Positions 22,870-28,100 of a stretch of 28,100 nt of DNA are shown one piece after another. This DNA comes from CBDULQ01 sp965368115. GTDB taxonomy: Bacteria; Pseudomonadota; Gammaproteobacteria; SZUA-229. Under the pieces are notes generated by a model. The model saw nothing but the letters and a program-made list of their open reading frames with translations. It was not told the DNA's origin and did no database searches. The stretch covers positions 1 through 28,100 of the forward strand of contig CBDULQ010000011.1 in the NCBI GenBank assembly GCA_965368115.1, written 5' to 3'. How positions within the stretch are numbered: position 1 is the first letter of the stretch; the number at the start of each line of letters is the position of its first letter. The translations under genes were made by a program, and so were the position numbers.

Positions 22870-22913
22870 TAAACCATGGTTTATATATACGAAAACCGCA
22901 TTAACAATGCGGT
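22870..22913. promoter_or_regulatory. two palindromes upstream of the PhnD-like gene
   Basis: TAAACCATGGTTTA (22870-22883) is a perfect 14-base palindrome. ACCGCATT/AATGCGGT (22895-22902 and 22906-22913) is a perfect 8-bp inverted repeat with a three-base loop. TATATA lies between them at 22882-22887 and could be a -10. They look like operator or leader structures, and speak against the ATG at 22876, which lies in the centre of the first palindrome, being the true start. Confidence 0.45.
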
Positions 22914-22947
22914 CGTTACAAGACATTACTGGAAAAGGGCTAAACCG

Positions 22948-23823
22948 TTGAAAATCATAAAATTTGTGGCTGTGGCAGCAGTCATGCTGGCAAGCTTTGT
23001 TCACCTGTCCACCGCCTGGGCCGACGTGAGTATCGGCATCCTGGCACCGCGCGGCAAATTGAAGGCGATGAATCGCTGGAAGGATTTTGGCAGTTACATG
23101 CAGGAACAACTGGGCCAGCCGGTCACCATCGTTCCCCTGCCCCCGGGCGATGTGCTGAACAGTGTGAAGGGTAAGCAGGTGGATCTGATCATGAGCAATC
23201 CGGTACATGCGGTGAACATTGTCGAGCGCTTCTCCGGACACCCCCTGGCCACCCTCAATAAAAAGTCCGGCCCCGTCTTTGCCGGCGTTATCGTCAGTCG
23301 AAACGGTAGCGGCATCAACACCGCCGATGATCTGCGCGGTAAAAAAGTCATGTCACTCAAATTTCGTGCTGCGGCCGGAGCTTACACTTTCCAGACCTAT
23401 CATCTTCACCAGAAAGGCATCGATCCACACAATGACTTCGCGTCCATGGTCGCCGGCAAGAAACAGGACGACCTGGTACTCGCGGTGAAAGCCGGTGTGA
23501 TCGACGCGGCCTTCGTGCGCTCCGGGATTCTTGAGTCCATGGCCAAGGAAGGCAAGATCAAGCTGGACGAATTCACCATCGTCGATCAGCGCCGTGACGA
23601 ACTGGGCCTGGTGCACTCGACCCAGCTGTATCCAGAGTGGTTCATGCTTTCACTGCCACATACCGACGCCGGGCTGGCGAGCCAGGTAAAACGGGCATTA
23701 TTGAGCCTCAATGCCCAACATCCGGCGGCGGTCAGCGCACGCATTCAGGGGTTTGTCGAACCGATCTCACTGCAACCTATGGCCACGGCGCTCAGGGAAC
23801 TGAAGATCGCACCGTTCAACTAG
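22948..23823 (+). CDS. PhnD-like periplasmic solute-binding protein
   Basis: A protein of 291 residues from the TTG at 22948, whose N-terminus KIIKFVAVAAVMLASF is a proper signal peptide; GGAAAAGGG lies upstream. An ATG at 22876 is in frame but adds a polar 24-residue extension and sits in a palindrome. The body is of the PhnD/phosphate-phosphonate-binding family: GILAPRGKLKAMNRWKDFGS, PPGDVLNSVKGKQVDLIMSN, DDLRGKKVMSLKFRAAAGAY and AAFVRSGILESM. Such proteins bind phosphonates, phosphite or other anions and usually serve an ABC importer. No permease or ATPase follows; a chemoreceptor gene does, 42 bases on. A sensory role, presenting ligand to that receptor, is therefore likely. Ligand unknown. 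Confidence 0.85.
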   Translation: MKIIKFVAVAAVMLASFVHLSTAWADVSIGILAPRGKLKAMNRWKDFGSYMQEQLGQPVTIVPLPPGDVLNSVKGKQVDLIMSNPVHAVNIVERFSGHPLATLNKKSGPVFAGVIVSRNGSGINTADDLRGKKVMSLKFRAAAGAYTFQTYHLHQKGIDPHNDFASMVAGKKQDDLVLAVKAGVIDAAFVRSGILESMAKEGKIKLDEFTIVDQRRDELGLVHSTQLYPEWFMLSLPHTDAGLASQVKRALLSLNAQHPAAVSARIQGFVEPISLQPMATALRELKIAPFN

Positions 23824-23865
23824 GCGACCACATTCTTCACATTCATGACATAAGCGGGAACAGTA

Positions 23866-25515
23866 ATGAATTTATTTGCTCTTGATCGACACTTCCGGGA
23901 CCTTGGCCTGGCCATGAAATTCGGTATCGCGACAGCCATCACCCTGCTGGCGCTGTCCGCCCTGTCTGCCGTGGTCATTCTTAATCTGCAGGCGCAGTCG
24001 CTGAACACCTTGCTGGATTCTGCCGAACAGACCGCGGACAGCCTGGCCAATGACCAGATCGAGGCGAACCGGGAATCGGAGTCGATCAAGGTCAAGCAAC
24101 TGATCAAATTGCTGGCGCAAATCGCTCCGGCTGCCATTGCCGAATTCGATTTTACCGGGCTGCTGAATTATTCCACCGTCGCCACCGAGGACCCGGATGT
24201 CTCCTATGTGGCCTTCATCAATAACGATGGCAATATTCTGGCCAGCTCCGGCGACAAGAACCAGGTCGCACCAGACGGCACACTGGAAAAAGACATTGTG
24301 TATGACGGTGAAACACTGGGTAAGGTGGTACTCGGCTTTAATCATCAGCGTTCCAACCAGCGCACCGAACAGACACGCTCCAATCTCAATGAACAGCTAA
24401 TGCAGATGGATGCCTCGAAACAGCAGGCGCATCAAAAACTGATCGTCAGCCAGACCCTGTTGCTGAGTTTGACCATCCTGGCGTCGGTAGCCATGGTGTA
24501 CTTCATTGCACGACGTGTAACTCGGCCGCTGAAAACCGCCATCGAGATTGCGTCGCAAATCGCCGAAGGCGACCTGACTGCGGAAATCGATCACTGTTCC
24601 AATGATGAGACCGGCCAACTGCTGGCGGCCATGAAAACCATGCTCACCAATCTTCAGCAAATGATCAGCCAGATCAGCGTCGCCACCACGCAGCTGGGCT
24701 CAACCGCCGATCGCATGTCCGTGGTCACCGAATCGACAGCCCGTGGGGCATCACGCCAGCAGGCGGAAACCGATCAGCTGGCCAATGCCATTGTTGAAAT
24801 GACCGCATCGGCGAAGGAAGTTTTCAATAATGCCTCGGCAGCGTCCAGTGCCGCAGACCAGGCGGACCGCGAATCCTCTGCAGGGCAACAGGTGGTATCG
24901 CAAACCATTCAGCTCATCAATCGCCTGGCCGATGATGTAGACAGTGCCTCGCAGGTCATTCAACAACTGGACGAAAGCAGTGAAGCCATCGGTACGGTAC
25001 TCGACGTTATCCGCAGCATCGCCGAGCAAACCAACCTGCTGGCACTGAATGCCGCCATCGAAGCGGCGCGGGCCGGGGAACAGGGTCGCGGTTTTGCGGT
25101 AGTGGCCGATGAAGTTCGCACCCTGGCCGGGCGCACCCAGTCATCCACAGAGGAAATACAGGCCATGATCGAACGCCTGCAGAACGGCACCAGCGAAGCG
25201 GTTCGCGTAATGGCGCAATGTCGCGACGGCGCGCAACAGGGCGTGGGACAGGCGGCCAGCGCCGGGGAATCATTGAAGACCATCACCTCCGCCATCGCCA
25301 CCATTTCAGATATGAACACCCAGATCGTCAGCGCCGCGGGTGAACAGAGCCAGGTGACCGAAGAACTGAGCCGCAATATCACCAGTATCTCGCAGATCGC
25401 CAGTGAAACAGCGGACAGCGCGAACACCACCGCTTCGGCGACCGAACAGCTGGGACAGATGTCCGGTGACATGCTACGGCTGGTCAACATGTTCAAAAAC
25501 GCAGCGCAGCACTAA
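23866..25515 (+). CDS. methyl-accepting chemotaxis protein
   Basis: A protein of 549 residues. TM1 is at about 18-40 and TM2 at about 195-215 (TLLLSLTILASVAMVYF), enclosing a periplasmic domain of about 150 residues that contains a single globular part (VSYVAFINNDGNILASSGDK), reminiscent of a PAS/Cache-like sensor. A HAMP domain follows (RRVTRPLKTAIEIASQIAEG), then the signalling helical bundle whose conserved hairpin tip EQTNLLALNAAIEAARAGEQ begins near residue 387. It should couple to CheA/CheW and steer motility. There is no C-terminal NWETF-type pentapeptide, so CheR/CheB would act without tethering. The upstream PhnD-like gene, codirectional and 42 bases away, probably provides the ligand-bound partner. 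GGGA lies six bases before the ATG. Confidence 0.93.
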   Translation: MNLFALDRHFRDLGLAMKFGIATAITLLALSALSAVVILNLQAQSLNTLLDSAEQTADSLANDQIEANRESESIKVKQLIKLLAQIAPAAIAEFDFTGLLNYSTVATEDPDVSYVAFINNDGNILASSGDKNQVAPDGTLEKDIVYDGETLGKVVLGFNHQRSNQRTEQTRSNLNEQLMQMDASKQQAHQKLIVSQTLLLSLTILASVAMVYFIARRVTRPLKTAIEIASQIAEGDLTAEIDHCSNDETGQLLAAMKTMLTNLQQMISQISVATTQLGSTADRMSVVTESTARGASRQQAETDQLANAIVEMTASAKEVFNNASAASSAADQADRESSAGQQVVSQTIQLINRLADDVDSASQVIQQLDESSEAIGTVLDVIRSIAEQTNLLALNAAIEAARAGEQGRGFAVVADEVRTLAGRTQSSTEEIQAMIERLQNGTSEAVRVMAQCRDGAQQGVGQAASAGESLKTITSAIATISDMNTQIVSAAGEQSQVTEELSRNITSISQIASETADSANTTASATEQLGQMSGDMLRLVNMFKNAAQH

Positions 25516-25719
25516 AGCTAAAACGACGGTTCCAGGAATTTTTCCCCAAAAACCGCCGAGCGCTCGTAATACGTTGTTAATCGTTATTTAATAAGCGCGC
25601 AACATTGTTGTTCCCTACACAACTCAAGCAGGACGATGCTTTACACAGGGATTGTGTATTTTTCTTTGCATCGCGCAGCCACTGCCACATCGCCTTTTTC
25701 AGCTCGCCAGAAACACAAC

Positions 25720-25741
25720 AGCCGACCCCCGGGGATCGGCT
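25720..25741 (-). terminator. possible terminator after the Pro/Ala-rich gene
   Basis: An imperfect hairpin, AGCCGA with CCCC against GGGG and TCGGCT (one internal mismatch), lies 27 bases past the stop at 25769 on the minus strand, followed by a moderately T-rich TGTTGTGTTTC. The convergent chemoreceptor transcript could also end here. Confidence 0.45.
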
Positions 25742-25768
25742 GCCTGTAGCGTGCTGATTCAACCCGAA

Positions 25769-26359
25769 TCAGTTGTCGGCCAGGGTCAGTCCGCTGGTAT
25801 CCGGTGGCGGCGGCGCCGGTTTATCTTTTTCCTCACCCAGATCGCTGCCTGCCGGGGCCATGGTTAGGTCCGCCGGTGCCTGCGGTGGCGTAACCTGCGG
25901 TTCGACCTGGTCCTGCATTATGCTGCCCACCGGAGCAAGGTCCGCGGACAGGTCGGCAATCTGCTCACCACTGATGTCCAGCGGCACGGTTTGCGGGGCC
26001 GGCGGGATATCGCGATCCGCATAATCGACACTGGGTCGAGCGGCGGCTGGTGCTGGTGCGGGATCTTGAGCGGAAACGGGCGCTGGTGTCGGGGCAGGCT
26101 CGGCAGGCTGCGCCGGCGGAGCCGCCTCTTCGGGGCCACTCACTTCACAGACCGCACCGGCCTTGGTCATTGCAGCCTGATATTTAAGCGCGGTTGGCCG
26201 GTCGATATTCTTCTTGATGACGATACGCTTACCGGAAAACAACTGATCCAGCTTGGCGTCATCCGCCTTGAACATTTTTCCGATATTCTGCCGGACCTGT
26301 TGTAAATCGGCACCTTCGGCGATCTCACCGCGGAACGCCACTTCATATGTATCACTCAT
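25769..26359 (-). CDS. hypothetical protein with a small N-terminal domain and Pro/Ala-rich tail
   Basis: A protein of 196 residues without signal peptide or membrane segment. Residues 1-75 look folded (TYEVAFRGEIAEGADLQQVR, KMFKADDAKLDQLFSGKR, then KYQAAMTKAGAVCEVSG), with alternating strand and helix in a ferredoxin-like order. From about 76 it is a disordered Pro/Ala/Gln-rich linker (PPAQPAEPAPTPAPVSAQ) with acidic patches, ending LTLADN. I recall similar N-terminal domains in other gammaproteobacteria, sometimes attached to membrane domains, but no function. Here the tail carries nothing recognisable. The gene is divergent from ppnN with a 170-base gap that may hold both promoters. The weak ribosome site is GAG, seven bases upstream. 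Confidence 0.7.
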   Translation of the reverse strand: MSDTYEVAFRGEIAEGADLQQVRQNIGKMFKADDAKLDQLFSGKRIVIKKNIDRPTALKYQAAMTKAGAVCEVSGPEEAAPPAQPAEPAPTPAPVSAQDPAPAPAAARPSVDYADRDIPPAPQTVPLDISGEQIADLSADLAPVGSIMQDQVEPQVTPPQAPADLTMAPAGSDLGEEKDKPAPPPPDTSGLTLADN

Positions 26360-26529
26360 GATTTCACTCGTAATTTGTCATTCGGCAAATGTGTTGCAAA
26401 TTCATTATGTTAATATGCAACCGAACTGGCGTTTCATCTGTTATCGGGGTCGCAAACTTTGACAACCCTGTTCAGTCCAGTTCTTAACAACTATAAATAT
26501 AGAATAAGCATCCGACAAAAGCATACTCC

Positions 26530-27903
26530 ATGACCAAACACAGCTTCACAACCCGCATATCCCCCAAAGGCAATCTGGCTATTCTGTCCCAGCACGAAGT
26601 CAGCCAGCTGGTCGCCACCAGTGAAGAGGGCGGCTGCTATGATATTTACCGCCGATGTTCGCTGGCGGTGCTCAATGTCGGCAGCATCGTCGACGACACC
26701 ACCGAAGTACTACAGCAGTTTCGCGATTTCGATATTCGCGTCATTCCGCAGGAACGCGGCATCAAACTGGAAGTGGAAAATGCGCCGGCCAGCGCTTTCG
26801 TCGACGGCAAGATGATCGTCGGTATCCAGGAACACCTGACCTCGGTATTGCGCGATATTGTCTATGCCAAAAATGAAATCGACAGTCACGGTCGCTTCGA
26901 ACTGAACACCAGTGACGGCGTCACCAATGCCGTATTCCATATTCTCCGCAATGCCAACGTACTGGTTCCCAATGTGGAACCCAATATTGCCGTATGCTGG
27001 GGCGGGCACTCGATCCGTCGTGAAGAATATGATTACACCAAGGAAGTCGGTCACGAGATGGGCTTGCGTAATCTGAACATCTGCACCGGTTGTGGCCCGG
27101 GCGCCATGAAAGGCCCCATGAAAGGCGCCACTATCGGCCATAGCAAACAACGCAGTTACGGCGGTCGCTATATCGGCATTACCGAACCCGGTATCATTGC
27201 CGCCGAATCACCCAATCCCATCGTCAACGAGCTGGTGATCATGCCGGACATCGAAAAACGCCTGGAAGCCTTCGTGCGTTCCGGCCACGGCATTATCGTT
27301 TTTCCGGGTGGCGTGGGTACGGCTGAAGAAATTTTATATATCCTCGGCATTCTGTTGCACCCGGACAATGCTGAACTACCCTTCCCGCTGATTTTCACTG
27401 GCCCCAAAAGCAGCGAAGAATACTTCCGACAGATTCATCACTTTGTCGAAAGCACACTGGGTTTCGAAGCCCAGCAGAAATACAAGATCATCATCGACGA
27501 TCCGGCCCTGGTGGCCCGTGAAATGCATTCCGGCATGGAAGCGGTGCGCGATTTCCGTCGCGCCAACAGCGATGCCTACTATTACAACTGGATACTGCGC
27601 ATCGAAAACGAATTTCAACAGCCTTTCGTACCCAATCACGAAAACATGAGCAAGCTGGAATTACACAAGGACCAGGACAACCATCTGCTGGCTGCGAATC
27701 TGCGCCGTGCTTTCTCCGGCATCGTCGCCGGTAACGTTAAAGAAGAAGGCATACGCGCTATCGAAGAACACGGCCATTTCGAAATTCGCGGCGATCAATC
27801 GATTATGCGACCACTGGACGAACTACTGACCGCCTTCGTTCAACAGCAACGTATGAAACTGCCCGGTACCCAGTACACCCCCTGTTACAAAGTTGTCACC
27901 TGA
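26530..27903 (+). CDS. ppnN: pyrimidine/purine nucleotide 5'-monophosphate nucleosidase PpnN (YgdH)
   Basis: A protein of 457 residues, matching E. coli PpnN (454). The LOG/lysine-decarboxylase-like core carries the catalytic-site motif PGGVGTAEE at about 259-267, with GGHSIRREEYDY and CGPGAMKGPMKGATIGHSK before it. The N-terminal part (ISPKGNLAILSQHEV onward) and the C-terminal part (NLRRAFSGIVAGNVKEEGIR) flank it as in the E. coli enzyme, which binds (p)ppGpp and cleaves nucleoside monophosphates into base and ribose 5-phosphate during stringent adaptation. It is cytoplasmic and probably monocistronic. No clear ribosome site precedes the ATG. TTGACA at 26459-26464 may be a -35, with only a poor -10 (TCTTAA) 17 bases on. 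Confidence 0.95.
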   Translation: MTKHSFTTRISPKGNLAILSQHEVSQLVATSEEGGCYDIYRRCSLAVLNVGSIVDDTTEVLQQFRDFDIRVIPQERGIKLEVENAPASAFVDGKMIVGIQEHLTSVLRDIVYAKNEIDSHGRFELNTSDGVTNAVFHILRNANVLVPNVEPNIAVCWGGHSIRREEYDYTKEVGHEMGLRNLNICTGCGPGAMKGPMKGATIGHSKQRSYGGRYIGITEPGIIAAESPNPIVNELVIMPDIEKRLEAFVRSGHGIIVFPGGVGTAEEILYILGILLHPDNAELPFPLIFTGPKSSEEYFRQIHHFVESTLGFEAQQKYKIIIDDPALVAREMHSGMEAVRDFRRANSDAYYYNWILRIENEFQQPFVPNHENMSKLELHKDQDNHLLAANLRRAFSGIVAGNVKEEGIRAIEEHGHFEIRGDQSIMRPLDELLTAFVQQQRMKLPGTQYTPCYKVVT

Positions 27904-28018
27904 CGGTGATGCTTCTGTCACACCGCGCCGATATAAACCGCCTTAAAAAATCGACTTTAAAACATTAACTTATCGTCATTTCCATCGACAAAATGGTGGA
28001 TTTGGCGGGCGTTTCGGC

Positions 28019-28024
28019 TATACT
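28019..28024 (+). promoter_or_regulatory. possible -10 element of a gene beyond the window
   Basis: TATACT after an AT-poor stretch, in the otherwise non-coding last 197 bases. No convincing -35 at 16-18 bases and no complete gene after it in the window. Confidence 0.25.
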
Positions 28025-28100
28025 CGGAAGTCATAATAATTAAAAAAATATCAATCACGCTGGCGTTACCAGATAATTTGCGGACCGTAGCGTTGAGTTC

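Noticed and set aside
22829..25545. Identical 13-base word CAGGAATTTTTCC at 22829-22841 and 25533-25545, flanking the PhnD-like/MCP pair like possible attachment or insertion repeats
   Set aside because: Several identical 13-mers are expected by chance in 28 kb, there is no mobile gene between them, and the pair reads as ordinary chromosomal genes.
1..28100. CRISPR array, tRNA, rRNA, insertion sequence, toxin-antitoxin or phage defence genes
   Set aside because: Looked for in both strands by eye; no regular spacer-repeat pattern, no transposase or integrase motifs, no rRNA-like conserved stretches seen.

Overview
The window looks like chromosomal DNA of a free-living gammaproteobacterium. 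The main pointers are a PpnN-type nucleosidase of the length usual in Enterobacteria and relatives, a SPOR lipoprotein, Gram-negative copper genes (outer-membrane CopB, a tripartite Cus pump) and moderately GC-rich coding sequence throughout. I see no rRNA, tRNA, CRISPR array, insertion sequence or phage gene. Genus cannot be read from the sequence alone. No gene-free stretch exceeds 300 bases.

Layout. 1-3.4 kb: a tandem CDGSH iron-sulfur protein, a convergent SPOR lipoprotein, and a large membrane-anchored DUF6351-like protein with a stem-loop against its start codon. 3.4-7.9 kb (minus strand): a compact five-gene operon of thermostable-hemolysin-family protein, AMP-forming ligase, heme-oxygenase-like diiron protein, SDR reductase and periplasmic TPR protein. 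It has a plausible promoter at 7830-7859 and a strong terminator at 3348-3376, and reads as an uncharacterised pathway for a fatty-acid-derived product. 8.0-11.1 kb: PlsC-like acyltransferase with two GFA-family zinc proteins (minus), two paralogous GNAT acetyltransferases (plus) and a YkgJ cysteine-cluster protein (minus).

11.2-22.8 kb (minus strand): a copper/silver resistance block of twelve codirectional genes, with the YkgJ gene continuing in the same direction. In order of transcription: small Cys-rich protein, CusC-like, CusB-like, CusA-like, PII-like protein, small Cys/His-rich protein, Met-rich periplasmic protein, SHOCT membrane protein, small Cys/His-rich protein, CopA multicopper oxidase, CopB and a lipoprotein cytochrome c. 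The pump exports Cu(I)/Ag(I) from periplasm and cytoplasm, CopA probably oxidises Cu(I), and the Met-rich and Cys/His-rich proteins may bind metal. Three of the genes encode small exported proteins of 121-122 residues, each just upstream of a structural metal gene or pump. Two of them end in FRPP plus two residues, which suggests copper-sensing leader ORFs rather than, or as well as, metal chaperones. No recognisable metal regulator lies in the window.

22.8-28.1 kb: a PhnD-like solute-binding protein paired with a methyl-accepting chemotaxis protein (plus), a Pro/Ala-rich hypothetical protein (minus), and the ppnN nucleosidase (plus).

Most worth a second look: the three putative leader ORFs of the copper block, and the hemolysin-family/ligase/diiron/SDR operon, whose ligase has Arg where the A10 lysine is expected.
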